Positions 10,839 to 23,500 of a stretch of 64,000 nucleotides of DNA are shown here, piece by piece. This stretch comes from Alisma plantago-aquatica (Eukaryota; Streptophyta; Magnoliopsida; Alismatales; Alismataceae): NCBI GenBank assembly GCA_963693085.1, contig OY856413.1, positions 106,757,501 to 106,821,500 on the forward strand. The letters run 5' to 3'. A model generated the notes under the pieces. It saw only the letters and a list, made by a program, of their open reading frames with translations. It was not told where the DNA came from and ran no database searches. Made by a program: the position numbers and the translations under genes. The stretch's first letter is position 1. Each line of letters starts with the position of its first letter.

Positions 10839-10843
10839 GTCCA
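10839..10843. repeat. Target site duplication GTCCA, right copy
   Basis: Matches 2733-2737 exactly. Confidence 0.95.
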
Positions 10844-12035
10844 TAATGACGAAGTCGCATGGAACATATGTGTCCTTGTCTACTTTGACCGGGACATCCT
10901 CGAGAATCCCTAACGGACGTTTTATCGAATTGTCTGCAAGCTGTATAGTCATACCAGTAGGAAGCAAATCTGCAAACCCTAGTCTGTTGCACAGGCTAAG
11001 TGGCATAATAGAGATGCTTGCACCGAGATCTGCCAATCCTTTCTTGCATGATGAATCGCCAATGTGACATGAAATTCCAAAGGATCCCGGGTCTTTTTGT
11101 TTCTTTGGCATCTTGCTCAATATGATATCCGTTGTAGTTGTAGCCAATTTTACTGTCTCATATTCTTCGGTTATATACTTCCTGGTGAGGAGTGACTTTA
11201 GGTACTTAGTCCAGGCTGATATCTCAGCCAGAGCGTCCAAAAAGGGTATATCAACATGAAGTTTCTTCATAGCTTCTTTAAACTTATTGAATCTAGTATC
11301 AAGCTTGGTTTGCCTTAGACGAGATGGGAAAGGTATACGAGGCTTATATACAGGAATATCAGGTTCTGGTGTTTCAGCTTCTTCATCAGTAGGTTTCTTA
11401 GGACTTCCCTTATCTGTCTTATCATCTTTTGATTGAGACTCTAGAGTTGTTGAGTTTTGGACAATCACAAGTTCATCTTCGTCTGTAATAACCACAGGTG
11501 TCTTTACTGGGGGAATCGAATAATCTTTTCCTGACCTAGTGGTGACTGCCTTCAACTGTTCAGGATGCTTGGGATTGTTCTCGGGTTGGCCAGCAAAGAC
11601 TCCAGCAGGTGGCTTTATGCTAGCTGCAAGTTGAGCTAATTGAGATTCAATAGCCTTCTGCTGAGCTTGTTGGTTGGCTATCATAGTTTGCTGAGTTTGC
11701 AACATCTTTTCAATGGTTGATAGCTTGTCATCAGAAGAGACAGGTCCTGCTTGTTGTCCTTGCTGTTGATTAAGATTCTGATACTGAGAGTTGTTTTGAT
11801 AATTATTGTAGTTCCTATTCTCAAAGTTCCCCTTGAAATTTCCTTGATTCCCAAAATTCTGTTGCTGATTATACTGGAATCCTGGTGGGCCTCTTGGTTG
11901 ATTGTTTGAACCAAATTGATGTGAGTTTACTGCTCCAGAGGGGTTTCCATATTGAAAACCTGGGTGATTCCTATTGTGATTCAGATTGTAATAACTTTGC
12001 CTAGGAATAGTGTTGATAGCATTAAGATTTTCCAT
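10839..12035 (-). pseudogene. Athila gag C-terminus and protease, upstream fragment
   Basis: Reading down from 12035: an Asn/Gln/Gly-rich stretch (residues 1-95, many QGNFKGNFENRNYNN-like runs), a predicted coiled coil (about 100-140, LSTIEKMLQTQQTMIANQQ), the VTTRSGK motif typical of Athila, a Lys/Pro/Glu linker, then the protease from about residue 312 with DLGASISIMPLSLCNRLG (catalytic Asp in DLGAS) and LADNSIKRPLGILEDV. The frame reaches CDFVIMD and there meets the copia LTR; the residues after that point, down to 10779, belong to the LTR and are not part of this gene. The first Met is only the first after a stop at 12051-12053; the frame is continuous with the gag piece upstream. Confidence 0.9.
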
Positions 12036-12050
12036 CTGGCCACTATCTCC

Positions 12051-12440
12051 TTATCCACATACATTGCTCAGTACAACGTCATAGAGAACATTGCATGATA
12101 AAGTGGAATGATCGGTGCTCTTACATGCTTCACAGAATAGGGAAGTGGACTTGACTTGCTCTGGTTGCTGAGTGGGTGAACGTCCTCTTCCAATAGCATC
12201 TAGAGATGATTCGATATGGTCTTGCTTGGCAACTAAGATCTTCAAGGTTTCGGCGATAGACTTGTACTCAGGAATAGCTTCGACCATAGCTACTTTCAAG
12301 ACTCCTTTACCTACAGATCTACCCCAATTGGCTTGATTTTCTGCTCCCAGGGTAACGACTCTCCATGCACTATCATAACTTTGACGCATGAAGTTTCCTC
12401 CATATGAGGAATCTAGAAATCTCTTAATATCATCGTCCAC
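12051..12440 (-). pseudogene. Athila gag, middle segment
   Basis: 130 codons in the same frame as the segments on either side, bounded by two nonsense codons: TAA at 12465-12467 upstream and TAA at 12051-12053 downstream. It carries the end of the retrotransposon gag domain (ending in FLDSSYGGNF) and a Cys-rich stretch CEACKSTDHSTLSC that looks like a degenerate zinc knuckle. It is not a gene of its own. The upstream stop is one transition away from CAA (Gln), consistent with decay by cytosine deamination. Confidence 0.85.
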
Positions 12441-12464
12441 ACCCCTATAGAATATCTCAATGAG

Positions 12465-13184
12465 TTAGTTTTCGGGAATCCCATGGTGTGGACATTTGCG
12501 TAGAAGCTCTTTGTACCTATCCCATGCTTCAGCGAGAGTTTCTCTAGGGACCTGAGTGAAATTTGTTATCCGGCCCCTAATTTCATATGTGAGAGATGGA
12601 GGATAGAATTTTTCCAGAAACACATTTTGGAGTTGTTCCCAGGTGGTGATGGGTATTTCACTTTGCAATGAATTGTACCAACTTATGGCTCTATCAGCAA
12701 GGGAATACTTGAAGAGACGGAGTCGAATGGCATCATCAGTGACTCCATTTTGCTTTGTCATAGCACATAGATCGATGAATCTCAGAAGATGTCCTTGGCT
12801 GTACTCTACTTGTTTTCCATAGAAAGGGTTGTTTTGAAGTAACGTGATCCAATGTGCCCTAATCTCAAAATTGGCAGCATTGATGGGAGGAGGCTGTACT
12901 GGATGATGAACATTTGCAGCTTTCGGGATTGAGAACTCTCTGAGATCCTTTTGTAGTTCAGCTGCTTGCGCTGCTGCTTGTGCTGCTAGGATTTCCTGCT
13001 GAACCGCAGCCTTGGCTTCTTGCATGAGTCTCTCTCTTTGTGCATTGATGGCTTGAGCCACCCTTCGGGTTACCTCTTCTTCTTGAGCCATCCTTGCTTG
13101 ATTTTCTCTGATCTGACGATGGAAAGTTCTGTCTATCTCGGGATCAAAGCTCGCTGTGAGTCCAGGGCTGTCCGAACGGTGCAT
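12465..13184 (-). pseudogene. Athila gag N-terminal segment
   Basis: 239 codons. Residues 22-95 are an Ala/Gln/Glu-rich helix (likely coiled coil); residues 110-235 are the retrotransposon gag domain of Ty3/gypsy elements, with LRFIDLCAM, LRLFKYSLADRAISWYNSL, WEQLQNVFLEKFYPP and ETLAEAWDRYKELLRKCPHHG, the best conserved blocks of plant gypsy gag. The ORF stops at 12465 by a nonsense codon after GIPEN, inside the domain. The start Met follows about 160 bp of leader from the primer site, and lies a short way before the recognisable coiled-coil part, so it is a reasonable start. In an intact element it would form the particle shell. Confidence 0.92.
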
Positions 13185-13341
13185 ACACTATGCCTTGGGT
13201 TGTTCCTGAAAATAGAAAGATTTTGAAAATGAGATCCACAAAGTAAAGTCAAATTCAAGTAGATGATCGATTGTTTCATAGGAAAAAGCAAAATCCTAGA
13301 TTAGTCTTAAAAGAACTAGATTTGACTGACTGATTCCGTTG

Positions 13342-13359
13342 TCCCCGGCAACGGCGCCA
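13342..13359 (-). other. Primer binding site, tRNA-Asp type
   Basis: The minus strand reads TGGCGCCGTTGCCGGGGA, the well known Athila-type site matching a tRNA-Asp 3' end. It lies five bases inside the LTR end at 13365. The leader between it and the gag start (13341-13185) has no other feature. Confidence 0.93.
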
Positions 13360-14611
13360 GCATTTGACGTGGTATTTTTGAACGCACTAACAAACTCACT
13401 CGGGGTTGAAATCCCCGAGCTTTTACCAAAACCAAAGTGCAATAATACCACCCGCAAGCAGACGAGTCTTATCACAATATAGTTGAGGATCGAACCCAAA
13501 GGACAACCTTTTTAAGAATCTTTGTCAGTCGAATCTAGCTTAAGTAAAACAAATATTTAAAACAATTGGTTGATTTGAGGTTAATTAGACTAATTTCAAG
13601 GAAGTAAAAGCTGAATTAAAGTTGGATTTAGATCAATGATATGGAATCACTGGGATGGTACCGGGTTTCACCACCGCTACTCATGCAAACACATTCAATC
13701 ATAAACAAACCAGGCAAGATATAACAATCCAAAAGAAGCGGTTGCAGAACCCCCCGTTAGGGCGTTAGGTTCGCGTAAACATCACCTTAGACATCAGATG
13801 TCTCATCACCCCCCGGATCACTTACTTACGGCTCCGAACAAATCCCATTCTATTTCTAGTTTGGGAGTCAACCGCATTAACCGATAAGTGAGCAGACGAT
13901 TAATATATGAGCAAACATCGACGATTAACAAGAAGATACAAAATCCAACTAAGGTTGTGAACCCCCTGTAAAGGCATTAGGTTCACAGAAGCGTCACCGA
14001 AGGCTAGATGGCTCGTCCCATCGCGGATCATACACTTACGACCTCAAGAAATCCTTTCAGAAGTTCTCGTTACGGAGTAAACTTGTTAAACGACATTTTA
14101 TCCTATATATAGAAGTTCTCGCAATATAGGTAGAACAGAGATGAAAGCGAGCAATTAATCAAACTACAAGCATAACGGTTAACCACGAAATGAAGAGTTA
14201 TATTCATTACCATGGAAAGTTTAACAAAAGAACATGGTTGCATGGGCAGCGGGGCTAGTCCCCGCACCCCAGCAGAAAGGCACTACTCGCTCATGATGTG
14301 AGACACAAGAAGAATGAGAAAGAGAGAGGAATTTGCCATGAACTCGGTGCAGAAGGTAGTCGCAGCTCGGTGAAGAAGATATGGCCTCCTACGTCGTGTC
14401 GTAGCAGATCTAGTCGCAAACGGGAGTTGTCAAGACAGACCGGACAGTCTCCCTCACTCCGTATTCCTTCTCTCCTCAGCCTCCTTGGTTGCAGCACGGG
14501 AAGTAGGTGAAATGGAATTGGTGTAAACCGGACTGGATTTGGATCGGAACTGTGTTCGGGCAGCCTGGCGGCGTCCGGATCCGATGCCCCAAATGAGGAC
14601 CCTTGGGGTCC

Positions 14612-14619
14612 TATTTATA
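14612..14619 (-). promoter_or_regulatory. TATA box of Athila LTR
   Basis: Minus strand TATAAATA, followed downstream by a GC-rich segment, between the repeat array and the primer site. It splits the LTR into U3 (right) and R-U5 (left). Confidence 0.6.
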
Positions 14620-14665
14620 GGCACTGGACTGGCCCTCACATTTTTGGTGTGATTCCAATCCAAAA

Positions 14666-15722
14666 ATATCTTATCCAAACGGTTTGCTATTAAGTGCTCA
14701 AACGGTTTGGTAAGAACTGACCAAACGATCTTGCTCTCTCAGTTTGGGTATTGTGCTGCTTTTTATTAAAAATATCTAGCTCATTTGGTCTTGGTACTTA
14801 TCCAAACGGTTTGCTATAGTTGCTTTATTAAACGGTTTGCATTACCACACTTTAGCAAACGGTCTACGCAAACCTCTTTTGCAAACGGTCTTCACATACC
14901 ATTTTAGCAAACGGTTTAGCCGATTTCTACTTTTTCATTTGGTCTGCATGCGTGGTACTTTGTTAAACGGTCTGCATGCATTGCCGGTTGCTCATTCGAT
15001 CCTTCATTCGGTCTTGGCTGTGCGAGTGACCATGCGGTCTTTGATTCGGCAGCAGCAAACGGTCTTCGGCATGAGGCCATTCGGTCTTCACACTCAAACG
15101 ATCGTGCTTATTCGGTCTCACGCAGCAGTTCAATCATACGGTCTTCATGCGTATACATCCAAACGGTCTTTGTTTTTGCCCAGCTTCATTCAGTTTCACC
15201 CGTATCCAGCAGACAGTATGCATGCATTGAACAGCTGATTCCGTTTGCATTGCATTTTGTCTTCACGTGGCCAGCAAATAGATTGCTCCATGCATGTGCT
15301 CCGCAGCAAACGGTCTTGAGTATAACTAAAAAAAATCATTCGGTTTCGGTATTGCATCCCCCACCAAACGGTTTTGCTACATACATACAGTTACTCGTTC
15401 TTCACATGAACAACTAATCCAAACAGTTTCCTAGCTGCGGCCAAAGGGTCTTCATGCTTTAGAGCAGCAAATCGGTCTACGTGCATGTGACCATTCGGCC
15501 TCGTATTGTGCTGCATGTCCATGCGGTCTTGTGCAAAAGACCAAACGGTCTTGGTGCATGGTTTCCATGCAGTCCACAGTCTGGCTGCAAATGGTTCCGA
15601 AGTCTGGCTCCAACCGGTCTCGCAGCTAAACGGTCTTCGCAGCCAAACGGTCTTCGTGGCCTAACGGTCTTACGACCTTGGCGCCCAAACGGTCTTAGGA
15701 CCGCATGGGCTCAAACGGTCTT
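14666..15722. repeat. Dispersed array of AAACGGTCTT-type words in Athila U3
   Basis: I count about 17 exact AAACGGT words and at least ten near variants (ATTCGGTCT, CATGCGGTCT, CAACCGGTCT) in roughly 1.05 kb, spaced irregularly at about 20-70 bp and nearly all in the same orientation (TTT or TCT after ACGG). The sequence between words is unrelated, so this is not a simple tandem duplication. Confidence 0.9.
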
Positions 15723-15969
15723 GGGACCGCTTGATCAGATCGATTGGTCAGAACCAAGGGTGAGTGAAAGTGGGTCCCAACTGACTGTTCAACTTTATCA
15801 AGACCTGTATTAAATCAACATAAATTCGGTTAAAACCTTGATAATTGAGTCAATTAAGTAATTTTGCACATTATGATGCATTTTGACATTTAATGAGTGA
15901 AGTTTTATATAAAGAGTTGAATTTGTCCCAAAGTGATAATTGAATTTCATGATGAATATACATTCATCA

Positions 15970-18900
15970 ATGATGTAGCCACCATCCCATTGCTGAGAAG
16001 CACACTCACTCATATGCAACACACTCCCAAAAGGAGACTCAAACTGGATTTGGCAAGCATCCAAAGTCAGCGCCTCAAAGTAGGTTGTACAAGATGTGGC
16101 TGCCTCACCACACTAAAACCTGGAGAAGATCCTAAATCAGACCTTGGAAAAATAAAAATCAGAGTCAAGAAAAGTATAGATGGAAAAGTCATTATCTCCA
16201 ATTCACTTTTCCACTTCACATATGGCACCCTACTAGTACAACCAGCCTAATAGTGACAAGTAGGGAGGGAGGCATCCAAATATCCTTCCAGGCCACCCAA
16301 AGTGACAGTTCTATGTAGTTGGAAGTTCTCGTAACCCCACATATGCTAGAAAATAAGAGTCATAGAAAATCATCTACTACAGTCATTTCAAAGCATGAAA
16401 TGCAAAAAAAAGATAAATTTGCCCACAAGACATCTCCGTAAATGCATTAGAAGATGGGCATTCCCCCTTTCACCCTGGTCAAAGGAAGAAATAGTGTCTA
16501 GATCCATCAATAAGTAGAACCAATAGACATCTCCTTTGTTCTTTGAGTAGTTGTTAAACAAGCAACCATTAATAAAGACAAATAGGAAAATTTGGACATA
16601 TAAGGTTTCGTACAATGGATCATTGGAACCACACCTCTCTACCTCACAAAATAAGGTGGACCTTAGTCATGTAAATGTGATTTCATACTTCAAGGCAAGC
16701 CCATTGTCTCTAGGGTTCGCTACTAGAATCCCAGCTAGGCGGTTATGACCCCACTCTTGTCGGTCAGGAAAATAACTAATGGGAGTCCCACCAAATCCTA
16801 ATTTTGTAATCCTCAAAAACTCACTAGAGGTAATGGCTAGTTCACCAAAACAAAAATGGCAAGTACTGGTCTATGGATAGAAGTGCTCAATCAAAGAAAG
16901 AAGATAGGATCTATCTAGGGTCCCCCATTGACTAATGCTACCAAAGTCAGTCATCTCCAACAACTACCCCAACAATGCGAATGACAATTCACGTTGATTA
17001 GGCACGGGAGGGGGGTGACCGGACCACACCTTCTCATGCCTTGAGAGTTTACCATATCGGCTTCGCCCCGGATGGGTTCTCTCGGTCATAAAAAAAATCA
17101 TTGATGTATGGTGAAAAGCCCAATTCAATCTCGACAAAGTAGAAAGAAAATAACATGGATCAAAGTTCCCATGTTATACCCCATTGCCCACTTGACAAAC
17201 TCAGTGATGTAGATTCATCCACATCATGCTTGGATGATGGACGAATATCTTGGAAAGGAGAAGTTCCCCCTCAATCCTTCTCGCACTGTCATGATGCATG
17301 TTCAAGGAAGACTTCAATCAGAATATTCAAAGAGAAGATACTAATGTAATCCAAATGGTAGATACATATCGTAGATACGCCTTAGTCCCTACATCATTTT
17401 CACCATCTTGTTCATCAAAAAGAGGGTCTACCTCATTCCAATAATGAGCAACCATCTACACAACAATGACTACAATGTCAAAAACTTTTAAAAGCACTTG
17501 TAATCAGCTCGATCGGACAAAGGACGACTGGGAAAATGATAAAATATGGAAACCGACCATATCATAGAATAAAATATGCATCCACGTCATCTTCAATATC
17601 CAGAATGCAAAGAACGTTGGGAAGCAGAAATTGGATTTTTCCATAAAGGCCAAAATGATCAAACCAAAGTGAAAAGATGAAAGCTATACTTCCCTGAGAC
17701 AGATGTAGCTGAAAAATGCACCAAAATGCCAATGAAGAAGACCACCATTGGATTTTCCCAGTTGTAGTGTCGATCCCAAATGGCATTGGCCCGATTGTGG
17801 AAGATATCCCCGATCCACTGGCCTAGAGCTGGCTAATCAACCCAATCCACCAGCCTCCTCTCTCCTTTCACTACTGCTATTAAAAAACGTCTTAAGCTAG
17901 TCACCACGACCAATGCTTGTGTGAGTGAAGAAGAGATTGGAAGGGTGCTTGACCCTCCTCCCATTCTTCTTCTTTTAAAGATAAAAACTAGTGCAAAATT
18001 GCAAATAGGTCCCTAGATTTTTAACAAAATTTCCAGAACCCTAAATATTCAAAAAAATACCACACATTTGATAAAGTTCTAAAATTCTAAGCTTGAGTCC
18101 AAAACTAAAAAATATCTACTTTCCTCAAAATGTTTGATTGGTCTACCTACAATCTTTAAGGGTACTGGACTATGACCCTAAACTAATCCAACCATGTTTA
18201 CATTTCTAAATCTTTCAATGTCCTGAACCATGACCCTAAACTAATCCAATCACATCTTTAACAAAAATCTTTCAGGGTCCTGGTTCACGACCTTAAACTA
18301 AACTATATCAAACCTTTCTTTTAAAAACTTTCTAGGGTTGTGGATCACGACCCCTAAACTAAACTAGCATAAAGTTTTATTTTCCAATCACTTTGGGTCC
18401 TGGACCAAGACCAAAAATTGGAATATGAGGCTTGTCCTAAACAAGCTCCCTAACCCTCTTTTATCTTTCCATTTGGGGTCTCTATTCATAATCTACAATT
18501 GGAATCCAAGTTTCCTCTGAGTGTAAAATATTTTGGCAATCCCAGTTCGCAACCAAGGTTATCAACTTTGCTTCCACACACACATCTTCTGGTAATTTCG
18601 GATCATGACTTGAATCAGATTGCCAACCCTGCCTCATGACCCTAAGTTTTGGCACAAATCTCAATTCAATCTTAGATATCTACACACAAACAACTAATCA
18701 ATATAGTCACTGGCTAGTAAGGTCACCTTTATTCTGAAAGCTTTTCTAAAAATCAAAATCACTGAATCTTGATAATCTAAGCCCTATCTCCATAGGAAAA
18801 ATCCATGTATTGAACCTCTTAAGATTTCTAGTCCTGAGTGTAGATTGGCCTACTCTCAAAAAAATTGAAGATGCAGAGGAAAGATGATGACTACTCTTTT

Positions 18901-20501
18901 CTCCAAGATGTATTTTTTAGACAGAGTAGTTGCCATTATTTTTCAACAATCACAAACTCTTGATCCCAATGTCTCACTGACAAATTACAACCTACATTTC
19001 ACTTTTTCACATTCACCTTTTCCTCGCTCGGGCTTAAAGTAGTGCGATAATTAGACATTGATTTCAAGAACTAAAGAAATAATGAGAGACACTTTTTTCA
19101 TCTTATAAACATCTTCTAGCTCATCAAAACTTCGAGGAACGAATGATGGACCCAATATACGAAACTACCTAAGTCATAGGTTGCCCTTATTTTGAAGAAA
19201 TCATTATTTTCAATCTTTTCCTCACTAACTCAACTTTAGAAAGAAGAGATGTTACACCAACTTTCCACCCTCCACAAGGTTTGTCAGAACATCCTTAATG
19301 AATCCAACCTTTTTGGCCATCCATGACCAAATATGGGGATCAAACTTGGCTCAAGCCCACGATTCTCACTCTTATCTCGAACCTTACCTTGAGAGGGGAA
19401 AACAGTTGACACCCCATTTATACTCATTTGATTAATGCCAATTTTTTGGATAATGGTGGGATCTGTTCCACATCCTACACAATTTCCACATTTTTTTGCC
19501 TATTTAAAACACACTTTTTGTCCACCTTCACCCACTCCTAAAACTTTCCTTCAGATAGTAAGTGCAATTTTTTCAATTCTTTCAGAATAGGCTATCTTAT
19601 TGTAAAATGCCGAGTTGAATTGTCTGGAGTTAAATATTCCCTTTCCAATTGCCTTTTACTAGAAAATATGAAAGGTAACCCCAACTTATATTTCCATGCA
19701 AGCTTTCTTTGATTTTTGCTAGAATATTCCTAAAATTACTGGGAAAATGAGAAATTTACTTTTTTACACCCAGGGACACCGAGTGGATCAAAGCCATTTT
19801 CTAGTGTCATGTGGGTCGTTCGGCGTTCAATGTGTGGTGCATCAACACAATTTGTCGCCTCTTCCTGAAGGTTCTTCCCAGAATCCCAAATCCTAATCCT
19901 GGACTATTAATAGACCCCCATAACTCATGTATTCCAGATCCCTCTCATCTCTCCAAAAGTCAGAGAAACATCTACCTCTCTCTTTATTTTCATATTGTCA
20001 TGATCAAAGGATCCTTTCTCTCACACCTCCTTCCCCTACTAGATTCAGTAGAATGATTTACTACTCTACGCCTAATTTTTAAATCCGTTTTCTATTTTAT
20101 TTCTGATCTATAACTACCGCACATGACCTGATATATGATTTGTTATCTATTCTAACTTCTCTACTGCTCTTATAGTCATCACCTTTTACTGTTTCGAAAA
20201 ACTCAGATATATTTTCTACAAACACGTCACTGCTAGTCATCCTCTAACATCCAACTCATCAATACTAATCACCAATGATGGATTCCCGATGTGGGAGGTC
20301 TTGAGGTGATTAGGACCACAACATACCTAACAACTAGGACTTTTAGGATGATGACGTAAAAGAAACAGACATCTCTCTCCCTAAAAGCTCACCCACAATA
20401 CAATAACATTTTTTTTTATTTTTTTTCTTAATTATCCAACTCCTGAATCACTCAACTTTTCATCACACAACCACTCTTTATATTGGTTTACTGGGTGGGT
20501 T
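15970..20501. other. Unclassified AT-rich stretch, no gene recognised
   Basis: 4.5 kb with only short frames (60-105 codons) that show no family motif. The right end passes into the primer site of LTR-A, so the part next to 20501 is probably non-coding internal sequence of that element in minus orientation. A tandem repeat lies at 18151-18480. No LTR boundary could be found on the left. Confidence 0.5.
18151..18480. repeat. Degenerate tandem repeat with GGGTCCTGGACCATGACCC-like core
   Basis: About five units of 57-70 bp. Each has CTTT..GGGT(C/A)CTGG followed by ACCATGACC or CACGACC, then CTAAACTAATCCA-like sequence and a T-rich spacer. The core is nearly self-complementary (GGTCCTGGACC). Confidence 0.7.
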
Positions 20502-20511
20502 TCTGATACCA
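20502..20511 (-). other. Primer site remnant beside LTR-A
   Basis: Minus strand TGGTATCAGA two bases from the LTR-A end, the same spacing as at LTR-B and LTR-C, but the sequence beyond differs from internal 1 and 2. Confidence 0.7.
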
Positions 20512-20513
20512 AC

Positions 20514-23500
20514 TATGACGTCCCCGGATTTTGATTTCTCCAAACCCTATTGGGAATGAGAGGTCAGAATCTGAAAACATCATCCAATCATATCAGAAAG
20601 CGATGAGGAAGCATAATACGCATACATGAACATACAACCATAACATTCTCAACATTCAACATGTAAATTTATACAACATGAATTATTACACAATGATTTA
20701 CAATTACATATTGAATGAAGATTCTACAGTCTAAGAACATGTATGCTAAACTAGGATCTACACAATAGGTACACCCTGTACAACTTGCTCACATCCTGCA
20801 CTTTTTCTCCCATGCTATCTCTGAACCTAAAAGATACGTGAAACAGCGAATCAACACACAAGGTGTTGTGCACGTGGGTAGAAAGATACATACTAATATG
20901 TCTGCATAATTGAAATAATCTTGAGAAAGAAAGAGTAAAAGAAAACATTATTTAAAGCGATAATTAGGTAAACACATTTTTAGATGCCTTTTGATGCGTT
21001 TGTACTACTAAGTCGTGTCACACTTCATTTTTCCCCGCCCCTTGGGCTATGGGGACCGAGTGTCGACCTTATATTCAGAGGGAAGAGAGAGAGATGTCAC
21101 ACTTCATTTTTTCCCGCCCCTTGGGCTATGGGGACCGAGTGCCGACCTTATATTTAGAGGAAGAGAGAGAGAGAGAGGATTGAGGGAGAGAGAGAGAGCA
21201 TATATCCACTCAGTAGCTACAAACCATCCATATTCTTTTATGTTCTGTAATGTTTTGCGGAGCATATACTACTAGTACACATCCAAGAATTTATATGAAA
21301 ACACAAGCATCCAAAGTACATCATATCATTATGCATTCATGAAAACTAGTCTTATACTTAATAAAACCCACGTACCTGAGTTCAGAGATTCCTATTTACA
21401 TTCTAGATCATCTACATATCTGGTCCTCACCTGATTAAGACAAGATCATATACTATCATCAGGTTCTCATCATCATTAACCCTATTTATATTCATTTTAG
21501 GGTTTGCCTATCTCATTATGATATCCTCATGATTACTTGTATTGTTGTCTTGGAATTATCTTAATGATGTTATTTTCCATATTATGGTTCATTATCTGAA
21601 TATTAGGTTCCATATTCTTTTTGGTGCACATAATAACCCTAGTTTATATACATTATTCAATTTAGGGTTACAACCCATGTATTAAGGGTCATATTCATAT
21701 AACATGAATTCTATGCATATAACTGATCTCAGATTTATATATTATATTCCAGTTACAGATATGAGGGTTTTCTGCAAATCTCATCATTTATTGAGCATGT
21801 ATGCATTTAATACATTATCTCTAGTGTTATTATCCCTAATTATCCATATTAATAAAATTATATACTTTCGTGCATCATCATGACCATATCTGACATCATA
21901 TGCATTATGAACATTATTATAGAATTACTGACATTTTATCATGATTTTAGGCCATTGTTTGATATTTATTACTCATGAAACAAGAATAATACACTTTACA
22001 TGATATCACTGGTATTAAAGCATTAAAAGGCTGATATTATGCTTCTATAGTGTTCTACTCATTTTCCTGAGAATTTGGGTACTTTATTTGTATTTTTCTG
22101 ATAAAAGAGCTATTTACTATGAATTATTGAAGATTAGTATAGATATTGGGATTATTACCTTCTTGGTCCTATCATAAGCCACCGTGTGGCTCCAGGTTGG
22201 CGCACCTTCTTCCTTGGGCCGGTCGGTCTGATCCAAGTGAGACCGGTTCGCTCTAGATCTGCCGGTTCACGCTTGGTCTGGCTCAGGTTCAAGGCTGGAG
22301 ACCCGACCCCCCACCTTTCGTCCTCGTGATCTCGACGCAGCACTAGAGCCTACGCTCTCAGCCGCCGCCGCCTCTCCAGATCTCCGGCGACAAAACAACC
22401 CTCCTACAACGAGTGATCGGCAGCGCCCTCTCCTCCTCGGATGAAGCCGACACTGCGAGGCTGGTCTCTGGTGAAATATCAGTGCCGCTCCTTCGTGGCT
22501 GGGTCTGCTCCGATCCGCTGTGCTCGATGCCCGCCTGCATCGCATGACCCCATCCATCACGGTTCTACCGGCGGTTTCCTCTGATCATCACCCACTGCAG
22601 TGAGTTCGACTGCTTGCTGCAAGGTTGTCTAGGTCGCCCGATCTCTGTCTTCCTCCTCCTTCACAAGTCCACTTCCTACCCGATCGGTCGACGCATGTGT
22701 GCGTCGTTTCCAGGGAATGATCACCGCCTCTTGAGTGTGTTTGTTCTTGGCGTCACACGACGCCCATAGCCCAGTGTGTCGCCTCCTGGAAAACGACCAC
22801 CACTGAGGCACCGTCCTCCACCGACTGCAAGGGAGCTCGACGCCTCCGGACCTCCATCCTTCAACTTACTGATGACGACCGCTAGATGTTGCTCCTCCTC
22901 CACGTCTTGCACCTGCGCCATCATCCTCGCTACTAGAGGTTCCTCCTCCGTGTCCAAGTTCAGGCGTCGCCGCCTACCATGTGTACACCCGCAATCCTTG
23001 CAAGTGGCTCCTCTCTAACCTGTGTGAGCACCGTCGGGACTCCATGCCATCACAGATCCTCCTCATGGATTGAAGAGGTCACGATTGCAGGTTGCAACCA
23101 TGGCAGATCCCCTACTCCTTTCTCTGGTTCGTCTAGTTCTCGTTCTGTAACTCCTCCTGATGGTCTATGCATGTGGGTGGAGAGGAAGCGTAGATGGTGA
23201 GGTGGGACTCCAGATCTAAGGAAATCTGTGAAACAACAACCCACATCATAGGTTGATGAGATCCGGAAGGGGAGACGTAACAGCTATCCTAGATTCCTCG
23301 CGAAGACTCTTTCCTTAATAGTTCACATTGCAACCACATTCTCCTTAGATTCCGGAGCTAGGATTTGATGAACCAATCAGCCAAGCATGGCTTTAGTACA
23401 ATCACCTACCAATTGAATAGGAGTGGCCGTGCGACATATATGAGAACCAAACCTAGGTTGGAAATCTTATGAAACCTAAGTCCTCTAATGAAATTTTCAA

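Larger units (their letters stand above)
2477..15969 (-). mobile_element. Athila-type Ty3/gypsy retrotransposon, 5' part, split by a copia insertion
   Basis: Reading on the minus strand: LTR (about 15969-13365), tRNA-Asp type primer site (13359-13342), gag-protease gene (13184 to 10839, resuming 2737 to 2477), then loss of everything downstream, including reverse transcriptase, integrase and 3' LTR, at the junction with another LTR. The primer site, the long coiled-coil/Gln-rich gag and the DLGASI-type protease are characteristic of the Athila/Tat branch. The copia element 2738-10838 lies inside the protease domain. Two in-frame stops and a frameshift show the copy is dead. The right boundary is tentative because the matching LTR is missing. 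Confidence 0.85.
13365..15969 (-). repeat. Athila-type LTR (5' LTR)
   Basis: Begins on the plus strand as TGACGTGGTATTTT next to the primer site. In element sense, U3 is the right part (about 15969-14620) and R-U5 the left part. U5 contains two related blocks of about 215 bp (about 13735-13945 and 13950-14110, both with a GAACCCCC..TTAGGTTC core and a GCGGATCA..ACTTACG tail). U3 carries the AAACGGTCTT array. The right end is placed at the TTCATCA of 15963-15969 because sequence character changes there and the minus strand would start TGATGAATG; this end is uncertain, as no partner LTR or duplication is available. Confidence 0.75.

Noticed and set aside
15933..16250. 105-codon ORF with a CTRCGC cluster
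   Set aside because: Overlaps the presumed Athila LTR end, has no family match and no second Cys/His pair for a zinc finger.
22155..23244. Several 60-97-codon ORFs in the GC-rich part of LTR-A
   Set aside because: Both strands are open because stops are rare in GC-rich DNA; no shared reading frame with LTR-B or LTR-C.
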